From Bog-159 sp035499555 (lineage in GTDB: Bacteria; Acidobacteriota; Terriglobia; Bryobacterales; Bryobacteraceae), in contig DATJYO010000046.1 of NCBI GenBank assembly GCA_035499555.1, forward strand, positions 1-64,000: a stretch of DNA of 64,000 bases, given 5' to 3'. Below the pieces are notes generated by a model. The model made no database searches, was not told the origin of the DNA, and saw nothing but the letters and a program-made list of their open reading frames with translations. This document shows, piece by piece, positions 17,943 to 27,093 of this stretch. A program made the position numbers and the translations under genes. The stretch's first letter is position 1. Each line of letters opens with the position of its first letter.

Positions 17943-18845
17943 TTAGCCGGCCTGCGAACCTTTAACCTGCACCCCCACCAGATCCTCGAGGACTTTGATG
18001 GTGGCGCAAATATCCTCTTCGCCGTGACCCTGCGCGATCGCCGCCTGAAACATCTGCCGGGTCAGCGCGGTCAGCGGCACGGGCACGCCCAGCTCATTGG
18101 CGGAATCGAGCATCAGCCCGATGTCCTTGTGCATCCACTTCACCGAGAAGGCGGCATCGAACGAGCGGCGCAGCACCAGCGGCGCCTTGGCGGAAACCAG
18201 CCCGGACCGGGCGGCGCTGTTGTCCAGAATGTCGAGCATCAGCTCGGGATCCACGCCGGCTTTGGCGGCCAGCACCATGCCCTCGTTGAAGCCCTGTAAA
18301 AGATTCGAGAGGATCAGGTTTTGCGACAGCTTGGCGTGCAGGCCCATGCCCGGGCCGCCGCAGTAATAGAACCGCTTGCCCATCGCTTCCAGGTACGGCC
18401 GGATGTTTTCGAACACCTCGCGCTTGCCGCCGATCATGAATGTCAGCGTGCCGCCCTCCGCGCCGGGCGTGGAGCCGGTGCAGGGCGCGTCCAGAAACTC
18501 GATGCCTTTGGCCGCCAGGGCCGCGCCGATCTTGCGGCTCTCGCTCGGGGAGACTGTGCTGGCGTCCGCGACCGCCGATCCGGCGCGCGCGCCTTCTATG
18601 ATGCCGTCCTGGCCCAGGATCACCTCGCGCGACATGTTCGTATCGCCAACGCACAGGAACATGACGTCCGCGTTTTCGGCTACCTCTTTCGGCGTGGCGC
18701 AGGCGCGGCCCTTTCCGGCGCCGGCCAATTCGCGCGCCTTGGCGGCGTTGTGCGACCACAGCGCGACTTCATGGCCGGCGCGCAGAAGATTGCGGGCCAT
18801 GCGGTAACCCATCAGTCCGAGTCCTAGAAAGCCCAATTTAGCCAT
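17943..18845 (-). CDS. 3-hydroxyisobutyrate-dehydrogenase-family beta-hydroxyacid dehydrogenase
   Basis: A 300-residue NAD(P)-dependent dehydrogenase with the family order: Rossmann loop GFLGLGLMGYRMARNL (5-20), substrate motif DAPCTGSTPGAEGGTLTFMIGG (119-140), and the catalytic lysine K172 in GMGLHAKLSQNLIL. The family includes 3-hydroxyisobutyrate dehydrogenase, tartronate semialdehyde reductase (GarR/GlxR) and glyoxylate/succinic semialdehyde reductase. The stretch around the substrate motif does not decide between them. ATG 18845 is chosen because the Rossmann strand starts right after it. The gene is divergent, by 46 bases, from a D-2-hydroxyacid dehydrogenase, which hints at glyoxylate or hydroxypyruvate metabolism. 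Confidence 0.88.
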   Translation of the reverse strand: MAKLGFLGLGLMGYRMARNLLRAGHEVALWSHNAAKARELAGAGKGRACATPKEVAENADVMFLCVGDTNMSREVILGQDGIIEGARAGSAVADASTVSPSESRKIGAALAAKGIEFLDAPCTGSTPGAEGGTLTFMIGGKREVFENIRPYLEAMGKRFYYCGGPGMGLHAKLSQNLILSNLLQGFNEGMVLAAKAGVDPELMLDILDNSAARSGLVSAKAPLVLRRSFDAAFSVKWMHKDIGLMLDSANELGVPVPLTALTRQMFQAAIAQGHGEEDICATIKVLEDLVGVQVKGSQAG

Positions 18846-18891
18846 TCCCGAATTGTAAGCCGGATGCGGTGTGTGCGACAATTTGCGTTCC

Positions 18892-19872
18892 ATGAAGCCA
18901 GCAGTGCTAGTGACCAAACGCATATTTCCGCAAGCCATCGCTTATCTCAAAGAGCATGCGGAGGTCGATTACGAAGAGACCGACGACGGCATGAAAGCCG
19001 ACGAACTGGCGCGCCGCATTCGCGGCAAACAGGCCGTGGTGAGCCAGTTGATGGATAAGTTCACGCCCGAAGTGCTGGCCACCCTGGACGGCATCAAGGT
19101 GATCGCCAACGTGGCGGTGGGCTATGACAATATCGACGTGCCCGCGGCCACCCGCTGCGGCATCCTGGTGACCCACACGCCGGACGTGCTCACCGACACC
19201 ACCGCGGATTTCGCCTTCGCGCTCCTGCTGGCCGCGGCGCGGCGGGTAGTCGAGGGCCACCACTTCGTGCACTCCGGGCAGTGGAACAAGTGGCGCGTGG
19301 ACCTGCTGGTGGGCCAGGACGTGCACCATCGCACGCTGGGCATCTTCGGCATGGGACGCATCGGGCAGGCGGTGGCGCGGCGGGCCACTGGCTTTTCCAT
19401 GCGCATCATCTATCACGACGTGAGGCGCGCACCGGAAGCCGTGGAGAAGGAGTTGGGGCTGGCCTGGGTGCCTGCCGGCCAGTTGCTGCGCGAATCGGAT
19501 TTCGTCAGCGTGCACGTGCCGCTCAGCCCGGAAACCCGCCACATGATCGGCGCGCGCGAGTTCGCCATGATGAAGCCCACCGCTATCTTTGTGAACAGTT
19601 CGCGGGGTCCGGTGGTGGACGAGCCTGCGCTGGCGGAAGCCTTGGCGCAGCGGGTGATCGCCGGGGCGGGCATCGATGTTTTCGAGAACGAGCCCAAGGT
19701 GCATCCCACGCTGCTGACGCTGGAAAACATCGTGGTGGCGCCCCACATCGCCAGCGCGTCGGTGGATACGCGCATCAAGATGTCCATGATGGCGGCCGAG
19801 AACGCGGTAGCGGCCATCGAAGGCCGGCGTCCGCCGAATCTGCTGAATACCGAGCTTTGGGAAAAGCGCTAG
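18892..19872 (+). CDS. D-isomer-specific 2-hydroxyacid dehydrogenase (glyoxylate/hydroxypyruvate reductase-like)
   Basis: A 326-residue enzyme of the D-2-hydroxyacid dehydrogenase family. The nucleotide loop is GIFGMGRIGQAVARR (about 150-164), and the catalytic triad is complete: R238 in NSSRGPVVDE, E267 in DVFENEP and H285 in VVAPHIAS. The sequence VAVGYDNIDVPAATRCGILVTHTPDVLT is typical of the glyoxylate/hydroxypyruvate reductase (GyaR/GhrB) branch. It should reduce glyoxylate or hydroxypyruvate with NAD(P)H in the cytosol. ATG 18892 fits the conserved N-terminus. It converges on the PPIase gene with no gap (stop codons at 19872 and 19873). Confidence 0.9.
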   Translation: MKPAVLVTKRIFPQAIAYLKEHAEVDYEETDDGMKADELARRIRGKQAVVSQLMDKFTPEVLATLDGIKVIANVAVGYDNIDVPAATRCGILVTHTPDVLTDTTADFAFALLLAAARRVVEGHHFVHSGQWNKWRVDLLVGQDVHHRTLGIFGMGRIGQAVARRATGFSMRIIYHDVRRAPEAVEKELGLAWVPAGQLLRESDFVSVHVPLSPETRHMIGAREFAMMKPTAIFVNSSRGPVVDEPALAEALAQRVIAGAGIDVFENEPKVHPTLLTLENIVVAPHIASASVDTRIKMSMMAAENAVAAIEGRRPPNLLNTELWEKR

Positions 19873-20778
19873 TTATCGCCCCACCGTCGGCGCCGACGGC
19901 GGCGTTTCATTGAAGAAGGACTCGTCCTCGATCTTCAGATTCAGATTGCGGGTGGTGTCGTCCATGTACTGCTTGAAGCGGACCTGCTTTAACTGGGTCA
20001 CGATTTCCGCCTGCACTTCGCTGAACGGCTGCGGACTGATCTCTTCGGCGCGGAACAGGTAAAAGCCGTGCGGCTGGCGGACCGGCTGGCTGACCTCGCC
20101 GGTCTTCAGGCTGAAGATCGCATCGCGGATGGCTTCCGGCAGGTTGTCGGTCCGCCGGATGGTGCCGAAGTCGCCGTCCTTGGCGCTGGAGGTCTGGTCC
20201 TCGGAATACTCTTTCACCATTTTCACGAAGTCGGCGCCCGCCACGATGTCGGCGCGTATCTTGATGATCCGGGCATCCGCCTCGGCTTCCGTGTGATGCT
20301 TGGTCTCGTTGTCGCCGGCTTTATCGGAAAACGCAATGTAGATGGCCTTTACTTTGACCTGCTCAAACCGGTTCTTGTTCTGGTTGTAAAAAGCCTCGGT
20401 CTCGGCGGGCGACACCTGGATACCATCCAGGACCTCGTGCAACTGCGCGTTCATGAGCAGGTACATGCGATTGAAGGCCAGCGATTCGCGTGTAGGGCTG
20501 CGCCGGTCGAGCTTGGCCTGTTCGGCAAGCTGCGCCAGGCGATGCATCAGGGCAAACTGTTGCACGAACGCGCGCCGGTCGCGCTGGGCGGACTGCTGCA
20601 TGCTGGGCGGCATGGCGGCAATAAAACTCTTCAATTCAGCGGCGGTCAGCTTCTCACCGTCACCGAAGGTCGCCACCACTGTATCGGCGTCCGATTTGAC
20701 CGGCGGCCGGACCGGCGCCGGCGCGGCCGTCTGCGCCCACACCGCGCCTGTCATCAGAAAAAAGGCAATTGATTTCAT
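19873..20778 (-). CDS. Periplasmic parvulin-type peptidyl-prolyl isomerase (PpiC/SurA-like)
   Basis: A 301-residue protein with a short signal peptide (1-15, ending AVWAQ), an N-terminal chaperone-like helical part (about 30-130) and one PpiC/rotamase domain (about 132-245). The latter shows VKAIYIAFSDK, FVKMVKEYSEDQTSSAKDGDFG and FSLKTGEVSQPVRQPHGFYLFRAEE, which are characteristic. It should help fold outer-membrane or secreted proteins. An insertion with KHHTEAEADARII replaces the short loop usual before the second helix. It is transcribed in the same direction as the radical SAM gene upstream, 23 bases away. Confidence 0.9.
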   Translation of the reverse strand: MKSIAFFLMTGAVWAQTAAPAPVRPPVKSDADTVVATFGDGEKLTAAELKSFIAAMPPSMQQSAQRDRRAFVQQFALMHRLAQLAEQAKLDRRSPTRESLAFNRMYLLMNAQLHEVLDGIQVSPAETEAFYNQNKNRFEQVKVKAIYIAFSDKAGDNETKHHTEAEADARIIKIRADIVAGADFVKMVKEYSEDQTSSAKDGDFGTIRRTDNLPEAIRDAIFSLKTGEVSQPVRQPHGFYLFRAEEISPQPFSEVQAEIVTQLKQVRFKQYMDDTTRNLNLKIEDESFFNETPPSAPTVGR

Positions 20779-20801
20779 TTTTGGATCGATTTCCCTTTAG
20801 T

Positions 20802-21899
20802 TTACCGCGAATCGCGCGGCTTCTCAGCCGCCTCCCGGATCTGGACCAGCTCCGTCGCGGACGCCACCGGCGCCGGCGGGCGCAGCAGCCGGCCCGGCCG
20901 CTTCGAAAAGTACGCCAGCCGTTCGATGGCCGGCAGCAGGCGGCGTACGGTCTTGCCGTGGAAAAGCAGGCTGCCGGCCACCAGCGCTGGATGCGGAATG
21001 ACGGTGCAGCAACGCGCGCAGATATCGATTTCGCCCGCACGGCCCCTGGCATGTGCGCGCCGCATGCGGCGCATCTCCTCCGAGTTCCAAAGCTCCGCCA
21101 GCGCCGTCCGCGCCAGGTTGCCCAGCGGCGCGCCATCCAGCATGTAGCTCTGGCAGCAGGGGTAGACGTCGCCATCCTGCTTCACGTACAGCGGACCGCG
21201 CCACAGGTAATGGCAGGGATGCTTCCAGTCCGCCGCCGCGTGGCCCGCGTCCGGACGCATCAGGTTGGTCTCGTCCTCCTTGATGCGGATCTGGTCGACC
21301 CCCGGCACCGCCCGCCAGAAGCGGATAAAGTCCTGCACCTCGCCCGCATTGCGCTCCATGCGCACCATCTGCGCCACCACCTGCAGTTTCGAGCCGCGGG
21401 CCTGCTTCATCTTTGCGAAGCGGACGAAGTTGTCGCGCACCTTCTCGAATTTGGCGCCCTTGCGGTAAAACTCGAAGCTCTCTTTCGTCGCCCCGTCGAA
21501 ACTCAGGGTGATCTGCTCGAGCGGCGAATCCAGCACGCGCGCCGAAACCCGTTCATCGAGGAAGGTGCCGTTGGTCGAGAGCAGTGTGGAGATGCTGTGG
21601 CGGTGGCAGAATTCGATGCGCTCGAAGATGTGCGGATCCATGAACGGCTCGCCCAGGCCGATCAGCATCATATGCTCGGCGGTGGCGCCGGCTTCACGCA
21701 CCAGGCGATCGAAAATCCCGCCGTCCATGTCCGCCTTGGGCTGCTTGTGGGTTTCGCGCGGGCACATGGGGCAATACAGATTACACTTGGCCGTGGTTTC
21801 GACGATGTACTCCACCGGCAGCGCCGGCAGGCTCGCACGGCGCATCAGGTAGGCCCACAGGAGTTTCGCCCGGTTCCAGGCGCGCATCGGTCCTTTCAT
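20802..21899 (-). CDS. Radical SAM/SPASM-domain protein
   Basis: A 365-residue radical SAM protein. The [4Fe-4S]-SAM motif CNLYCPMC is at C39, C43, C46. The barrel continues with IGLGEPFMDPHIFERIEFC and STNGTFLDERV. A C-terminal SPASM-type Cys set (PCHYLWRGPLYVKQDGDVYPCC ... DICARCC) can hold one or two extra clusters. Proteins of this type mature peptides or act as sulfatase-maturase relatives, or modify glycan precursors. No precursor peptide or sulfatase is adjacent, so the substrate is open. The start at 21899 is the first ATG; ATG 21887 is also possible. The photolyase gene is divergent, with about 40 bases between. Confidence 0.85.
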   Translation of the reverse strand: MKGPMRAWNRAKLLWAYLMRRASLPALPVEYIVETTAKCNLYCPMCPRETHKQPKADMDGGIFDRLVREAGATAEHMMLIGLGEPFMDPHIFERIEFCHRHSISTLLSTNGTFLDERVSARVLDSPLEQITLSFDGATKESFEFYRKGAKFEKVRDNFVRFAKMKQARGSKLQVVAQMVRMERNAGEVQDFIRFWRAVPGVDQIRIKEDETNLMRPDAGHAAADWKHPCHYLWRGPLYVKQDGDVYPCCQSYMLDGAPLGNLARTALAELWNSEEMRRMRRAHARGRAGEIDICARCCTVIPHPALVAGSLLFHGKTVRRLLPAIERLAYFSKRPGRLLRPPAPVASATELVQIREAAEKPRDSR

Positions 21900-21938
21900 T
21901 GTAACCGTGGGGCCCGGCCGGGCGGGCTTTCTGCGAGC

Positions 21939-23393
21939 ATGGTAGACGTGATCCAGGAACGCGCGCGGCAGTTGAATAGCGCCGGCATCCGCGCCGGCGC
22001 CGATTACGTGCTGTATTGGTCGCAAATGAACCGGCGCGCGGACTGCAACCAGGCCCTGGATTTCGCCGTGGAACTGGCCAACGATCTGTCGCTGCCGGTG
22101 CTCTTCTACGAGGGGCTCACGTGCAGCTATCCCTACGCCAGCGACCGGTTTCACACCTTCATTCTGCAGGGCGTCCCGGAGACGGAGAAGCGGCTGCGGA
22201 CGCGCGGAATCGGATATACGTTCTACCTGCGGCGCCGCCCAGCGGATCGGAACGACGTGCTGTACCGGCTGGCGGCGCGCGCGGCGGCCGTCGTCACGGA
22301 CGATTATCCGGCGTTCGTGGCCGCGCGCCACAATGCCAGCGTCGCGCCGAAACTGGACGTGGCCTTCTACGCGGTGGATGCGAGCTGCATCGTACCCATG
22401 GCGTGTTTCGAAAAACGTGAATACGCGGCTTACACCATCCGGCCCAAGATCCACAGACTTCTGCCACAGTACCTTTGGCCGCTGCCACCGGTCGAGGTGC
22501 GCAAGCCGATGCGCCGCGTCCCGCGGGAGTTCCACACGCGGGTCACGTCCGGAAACATCGCCGCGCTGGTGAAGTCCTGCGAAATCGACCATACCGTGAG
22601 CCCCTCGCCGATTGCCGGTGGGCGCGCCGCCGCCCAGCGGCGTTTGCAGGAATTCGTGAAGCACGGACTGGCGCGTTATGCCACGGAACACAACCAGCCC
22701 TGCGCCGGCGCGACCTCCGGGCTCAGCCCCTACCTGCACTTCGGCCAGATCGCAGCGCTCGAAGTGGCCCTGGCGGCACGCAAAAGCAGCGAGTTTCTGG
22801 AAGAGCTGATCGTGCGCCGCGAACTGGCCTTTAACTTCACGCGATTCGAAGCGCGCTTCGGGTCCTCAGAAGCGCAAAGGGGCGCGTCTGGCCGCGCCGC
22901 CATAAAGGACCGTAACCCACAATATCGAGCGGCGCGGGCCGCCGCGTTTTGCGCTTTTTCATTAAACGCTCTGCCGGATTGGGCGCGCGACACCATGCGC
23001 CGGCATCGCCGCGACCGGCGCGCTCCGGTCTACACGCCGGAGCAGTTCGAACGCTCGGAAACCCACGACGAACTGTGGAACGCCGCGCAGACCGAGTTGC
23101 TGGTCAACGGCGTGATCCACGGCTACTACCGTATGTATTGGGGCAAGAAAATCATCGAATGGTCGCCCACTTACGATGCCGCCCTGCGCACCATGATCTA
23201 TCTGCACGACCGCTATGCGCTGGACGGGCGCGATCCGAACACCTACACGAACATCCTATGGTGTTTCGGCCTGCACGACCGCCCGTGGCCCGAGCGCCCG
23301 GTATTCGGCACCCTGCGCTGGATGTCCATCGAAGGCATGCGCCGCAAGACGGACGTGGACAGCTACCTGGCGCTTTGGCGTCCGGTGCGTTAA
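21939..23393 (+). CDS. phr: Class II CPD photolyase with an in-frame palindromic insertion
   Basis: A 484-residue DNA photolyase, which should repair cyclobutane pyrimidine dimers with FAD and blue light. The C-terminal FAD half has strong class II marks: RMYWGKKIIEWS, HDRYALDGRDPNTYTNILWCFGLHDRPWPERPVFG and LRWMSIEGMRRK. The N-terminal half holds the antenna-type alpha/beta domain. About 31 residues around 310-341 (SEAQRGAS ... FCAFS) do not fit the family: ELAFNFTRFEARFG should run almost directly into LNALPDWARDT. The extra DNA is a palindromic element (22869-22961). Without it the protein would be about 453 residues, a normal length. After the stop, a weak 5-bp hairpin (23396-23414) followed by T-rich sequence may act as terminator. 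Whether the enzyme is active is open. Confidence 0.9.
   Translation: MVDVIQERARQLNSAGIRAGADYVLYWSQMNRRADCNQALDFAVELANDLSLPVLFYEGLTCSYPYASDRFHTFILQGVPETEKRLRTRGIGYTFYLRRRPADRNDVLYRLAARAAAVVTDDYPAFVAARHNASVAPKLDVAFYAVDASCIVPMACFEKREYAAYTIRPKIHRLLPQYLWPLPPVEVRKPMRRVPREFHTRVTSGNIAALVKSCEIDHTVSPSPIAGGRAAAQRRLQEFVKHGLARYATEHNQPCAGATSGLSPYLHFGQIAALEVALAARKSSEFLEELIVRRELAFNFTRFEARFGSSEAQRGASGRAAIKDRNPQYRAARAAAFCAFSLNALPDWARDTMRRHRRDRRAPVYTPEQFERSETHDELWNAAQTELLVNGVIHGYYRMYWGKKIIEWSPTYDAALRTMIYLHDRYALDGRDPNTYTNILWCFGLHDRPWPERPVFGTLRWMSIEGMRRKTDVDSYLALWRPVR
22869..22961 (+). repeat. Palindromic element inserted in frame within the photolyase gene
   Basis: Ninety bases with terminal inverted arms, flanked by TCA on both sides (22866-22868 and 22959-22961). 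The outer arms AAGCGCAAA and TTTGCGCTT are perfect complements; inner arms rich in GCGCGGC pair imperfectly. Insertion plus duplicated TCA is 93 bases, so the reading frame is kept and 31 codons are added. A shorter relative lies at 40323-40378: the first 23 bases match at 21 positions and the block AGCGGCGCGGGCCGCC is identical, while the central 36 bases are missing there. Confidence 0.65.
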
Positions 23394-23529
23394 GGCAGCG
23401 CGCCGGGGCCGCTGGCGCCTTTCCTTACGGCCGAACCAGCCTGGTGGCGTTCACGATTTCCAACATGGAACCTTCAAAGTGTTGCGCGCGGCGGGTAACC
23501 TTCCGGCGTTTTTCAGGTAATCTAACCTT

Positions 23530-24423
23530 ATGACCATCGCGATCACCGGCGCTTCCGGCTTGATCGGCCGGCGCTTGATGAAGGCGCTCGGCGCGAATCA
23601 CACCATCAAGGCGCTCAGCCGTCATGCGGGCGCCAACATGCCGCCCGGCGTGCAACTCTATGTCTGGGACGCCGTGAAGGGAGTGCCGCCGGAGTTGAGC
23701 CTGGAGGGCATCGACGCCGTGGTGCATCTGGCGGGAGAGCCCATCGCGCAACGCTGGACCGAGGAGACGAAACAGAAGATCCGCGACAGCCGCGCCACCG
23801 GTACGCGCCACCTGGTGCAGGCGCTGTCCACCATGAGCCGGCGGCCGTCGGTGCTGGTCTGCTCGTCGGCCATCGGCTACTACGGCTCGCGCGGCGACGA
23901 GGTGCTGACCGAGATGTCTGCCCCGGGGAGCGGATTCATGGCCGAAGTCTGCGTGGCGTGGGAGCGCGAGGCGGATCTGGCAGAGTCGCTGGGCATCCGC
24001 CTGGTGAAGCTGCGCACCGGCGTGGTCCTGGCCGGGCATGGCGGCGCCCTGGCTAAAATGCTGCCGCCGTTCAAAGCCGGCATGGGCGGCAAACTGGGCC
24101 ACGGCGATCAGTGGATGTCGTGGGTGCACATCGACGACCTGGTGGGAATCGTTCAAATGGCCATCGAGAATTCGCTCAGCGGGCCGGTGAACGGAACGGC
24201 GCCCAATCCCGTGACCAACGCCGATTTCACCAAGGCGTTGGGGCACGCCTTGAGCCGGCCCGCGGTCGTGCCCATGCCCGCGTTCACCTTGAAATTCATG
24301 TTTGGGGAGATGGCCGACGTCATGTTGGCCAGCCAGCGCGTGCTGCCCAAGGCCGCCGAGGCCGCCGGGTACAAGTTCCGCTATCCGGAGCTGGCATCCG
24401 CGTTGGCCAACGCCGTGGCGTAA
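23530..24423 (+). CDS. TIGR01777-family NAD-dependent epimerase (SDR39U1/YfcH-like)
   Basis: A 297-residue short-chain-type epimerase of the TIGR01777 family. Rossmann loop ITGASGLIGRRL (4-15) and family marks DAVVHLAGEPIAQRWTEETKQKIRDSR, SSAIGYYG and LRTGVVLA are present, as is the C-terminal PMPAFTLKFMFGEMADVMLASQRVLP. Members are NADP-binding and have no well-established substrate; in some bacteria they are linked with cell division or lipid metabolism. It lies alone between the photolyase and kinase genes, about 136 bases after the former. Confidence 0.88.
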   Translation: MTIAITGASGLIGRRLMKALGANHTIKALSRHAGANMPPGVQLYVWDAVKGVPPELSLEGIDAVVHLAGEPIAQRWTEETKQKIRDSRATGTRHLVQALSTMSRRPSVLVCSSAIGYYGSRGDEVLTEMSAPGSGFMAEVCVAWEREADLAESLGIRLVKLRTGVVLAGHGGALAKMLPPFKAGMGGKLGHGDQWMSWVHIDDLVGIVQMAIENSLSGPVNGTAPNPVTNADFTKALGHALSRPAVVPMPAFTLKFMFGEMADVMLASQRVLPKAAEAAGYKFRYPELASALANAVA

Positions 24424-24480
24424 TCTTCACCTCCGGAGTCGCACCTGCCACTCCCTCGCGCCCGCAGTAGAATCGTATAA

Positions 24481-27093
24481 ATGGATCGTAGGGATCCCTC
24501 CGTCGCCGAGACCGTGGCTGTGGAGCGCGCCGTCGCGGCGGCCTCCTCGAGTTCCGCTCTCTCGCACGTCTCTTCCTCGTCCGTGGCCGATGAAGGACGT
24601 TTCCTCCCCGGCACGCTGCTCGGCGGACGCTATCGCATCATCGGATTGCTGGGCCGCGGCGGCATGGGCGAGGTATACCGGGCCAGCGATCTGGCGCTGG
24701 GCCAATCCGTGGCGCTGAAGTTCCTGCCGGAGGAGGCCACCCACAATCCGCGCCTGCTGGAGCGCTTCCATGGCGAAGTCCGGATCGCGCGCCAGGTCTC
24801 GCATCCGAACGTCTGCCGCGTCTACGATATCGGCGAAGCCGACGGCATGCCGTTCATCTCCATGGAATACGTGGACGGCGAGGATCTCTCCTCGCTGCTG
24901 CTGCGCATCGGACGCCTGCCCGCCGACAAGGCTATCGAGACCGCGCGTAAACTGTGCGCCGGGCTGGCGGCGGCGCACGAGCGCGGCATCATCCATCGGG
25001 ATCTGAAGCCGCAGAACATCATGATGAACAAGCGCGGCGACGTGGTCATCATGGATTTCGGGCTGGCGGCCATCGCCGATCAGCTTTCTGGAGCGGAAGT
25101 CCGCAACGGTACGCCCGCCTATATGGCGCCCGAGCAGCTGCGCGGCGCCGAAGTCACCGCCAAAAGCGACATCTATGCGCTCGGCCTGGTGCTGTACGAG
25201 CTATTCACCGGCAAGCGGCCGTACGACGCCAAGACTATCCAGGACATGCTGCGGCAGCAGGAGTCGGCGCAGTTGACCAGCATGACGTCCGTCGCCGCCG
25301 ACATCGATCCGGGTGTGGAGAAGGCCATCCGCCGCTGCCTGGATCCGGATCCCGCGCGGCGTCCGGCGAATGTGTTGTCGATCGCGGCGGCGCTGCCGGG
25401 CGGCGATCCGCTGGCTGCCGCCTTGGCCGCCGGTGAGCTGCCATCGCCGGAACTGGTGGCCTCCGCCGGCAAGCAGGAAGGCCTGTCGCGCAAATATTCG
25501 GTGCCCTGCCTGCTGCTGGTGGCGGTGTGTCTGTGCGCGGCGGTGGCGCTGCGCGCGCGTTTCGCGGCGCCGATGCATACGCCTCTCGATAGCTCGCCGG
25601 AAGTGCTGGCGCACCAGGCGCGGGAATTCGCGGCGGCCTTCGGATATCCCAAGCGGCCGGCGGACTCCGCGTACTGGGTGGACAATCGCGGCGATCTGCT
25701 GGACCGCCTCAACGAGTTGCCGCAGCCGCATCCCTGGGACGACTGGATGGCGTCGGAAGCGCCCATTCGGGTGTTCTGCCGGGAGAGCCTGTCGCCGCTG
25801 CAGGCCGATCCGTATGGCGAAGTGAGCCGCCAGAATCCGCCGCCCACCGCGCCCGGCATGACGTACGTGGTGCTGGACGGCGCGGGCCGGCTGCGCGAGT
25901 TTCAGGGGCGGCCGTACGAAGACGCGGCGGAGCTGACACCCGCGGTGCAGCCAGAGGCCGTGTTCCGCGCGGCCGGGCTTGATCTGACCAGGTTCACCGA
26001 GATCCCGCCCACCCTGGTGCCGGCGGCGGCCTCCGACCAGGTGCGCGCGTGGAAAGGACCGCACCCGCGCATCCAGGGGCTGAATCTGCGCCTGGAGATG
26101 GCTACCTGGAAGGGGCGCCTGACCGAGATGCTGGTGCGCTTCGATTGGCCCAAGAGCGCGCCCGGCCTGCCGGCGGGCGACAGCGTGGCCTCGAAGGTGC
26201 GCGATATCGTCCTGCTGAGCCTGTCGGTATTAGGCCTGTTAGCGCTGGTGATGCTGGCGCGGCGCAACTGGCGGCTGGGCCGGGTGGATCGCAAGGGCGC
26301 GTTGCGCATCGGCATCGCGCGCGTCATTCTGGGTTTCGTCGTCTGGGTGGGGACGGTGCACGCCATACCGGACGCGTCTATGATCACGTTCTTCTTCTCC
26401 AACTGCGCGGCTTGGCTGATGTGGGGCGCGGTGCTGGCCGTTCTGTACATCGCCCTGGAGCCGCTGGTGCGCGCGCGTTGGCCCCACTCCATCGTGACCT
26501 GGAGCCGGCTGCTGGCGGGACGCTGGCTGGACGCGCAGGTGAGTGCGCACGTCCTGATCGGCGCGGCGGTGGGCGCGCTGGTGTGGGTAGGCGCCGAGAC
26601 TTTCGGCGATATTCAGGAACCCGGGCTGGGCACGCTGGGCGGTATCGGTTCGGCGCTGGGCACGCGCCAGTGGCTGGCGGCGCACGCCAGTAATGTCCAG
26701 GGCGGACTGCTCTTCGGCTTGCTGGTCTTCTTCTCGATCTGCGGCCTGCGCCTGCTGGTCAGGAAAGATATCCCGGCGGCCATCCTGGCGGCGCTGCTGC
26801 TGATTTTCGCAAATGGCGGTATCTTTTCCTCGACGAATTGGAAGGTGGCGGCCATCATTTACCTGGTGATGTACACGGTGCTGGCGTTTGTGCTGCTCAG
26901 GCTGGGTCTGGTGGCTACCATCGCGGCCACGTTCTTTATCGACGGCACCAATATGATTACTCTGGGCGCGGACTGGAAGACCTGGTACGCGCCGGCGGGC
27001 ATCGCCTCCTTCGTCCTGCTGCTGGGCATCGCCGTCTTTGCCTTCTGGCGTTCGCTGGGCACGCGCGATTTGTTCGGCGAGGCCGCGCCTTGA
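24481..27093 (+). CDS. Ser/Thr protein kinase with a large polytopic membrane C-terminus
   Basis: An 870-residue protein. The kinase domain (about 48-310) is intact: Gly-rich loop GRGGMGEVY (58-66), lysine K80, HRDLKPQN (172-179), DFG (192-194) and APEQ. A first membrane segment lies at about 341-357. A non-cytoplasmic part (about 360-565) follows, then six to eight further hydrophobic segments between 575 and 858. The N-terminus is Ser-rich. Kinases of this type with many membrane spans occur in acidobacteria and planctomycetes; the signal is unknown. The last codons overlap the xylonate dehydratase start by four bases (TTGA), so the two may be translationally coupled. Confidence 0.9.
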   Translation: MDRRDPSVAETVAVERAVAAASSSSALSHVSSSSVADEGRFLPGTLLGGRYRIIGLLGRGGMGEVYRASDLALGQSVALKFLPEEATHNPRLLERFHGEVRIARQVSHPNVCRVYDIGEADGMPFISMEYVDGEDLSSLLLRIGRLPADKAIETARKLCAGLAAAHERGIIHRDLKPQNIMMNKRGDVVIMDFGLAAIADQLSGAEVRNGTPAYMAPEQLRGAEVTAKSDIYALGLVLYELFTGKRPYDAKTIQDMLRQQESAQLTSMTSVAADIDPGVEKAIRRCLDPDPARRPANVLSIAAALPGGDPLAAALAAGELPSPELVASAGKQEGLSRKYSVPCLLLVAVCLCAAVALRARFAAPMHTPLDSSPEVLAHQAREFAAAFGYPKRPADSAYWVDNRGDLLDRLNELPQPHPWDDWMASEAPIRVFCRESLSPLQADPYGEVSRQNPPPTAPGMTYVVLDGAGRLREFQGRPYEDAAELTPAVQPEAVFRAAGLDLTRFTEIPPTLVPAAASDQVRAWKGPHPRIQGLNLRLEMATWKGRLTEMLVRFDWPKSAPGLPAGDSVASKVRDIVLLSLSVLGLLALVMLARRNWRLGRVDRKGALRIGIARVILGFVVWVGTVHAIPDASMITFFFSNCAAWLMWGAVLAVLYIALEPLVRARWPHSIVTWSRLLAGRWLDAQVSAHVLIGAAVGALVWVGAETFGDIQEPGLGTLGGIGSALGTRQWLAAHASNVQGGLLFGLLVFFSICGLRLLVRKDIPAAILAALLLIFANGGIFSSTNWKVAAIIYLVMYTVLAFVLLRLGLVATIAATFFIDGTNMITLGADWKTWYAPAGIASFVLLLGIAVFAFWRSLGTRDLFGEAAP

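Noticed and set aside
23394..23426. Possible intrinsic terminator after the photolyase gene
   Set aside because: The stem is only five perfect pairs and the T-run is broken (TTTCCTT), so it is mentioned with the gene but not called.
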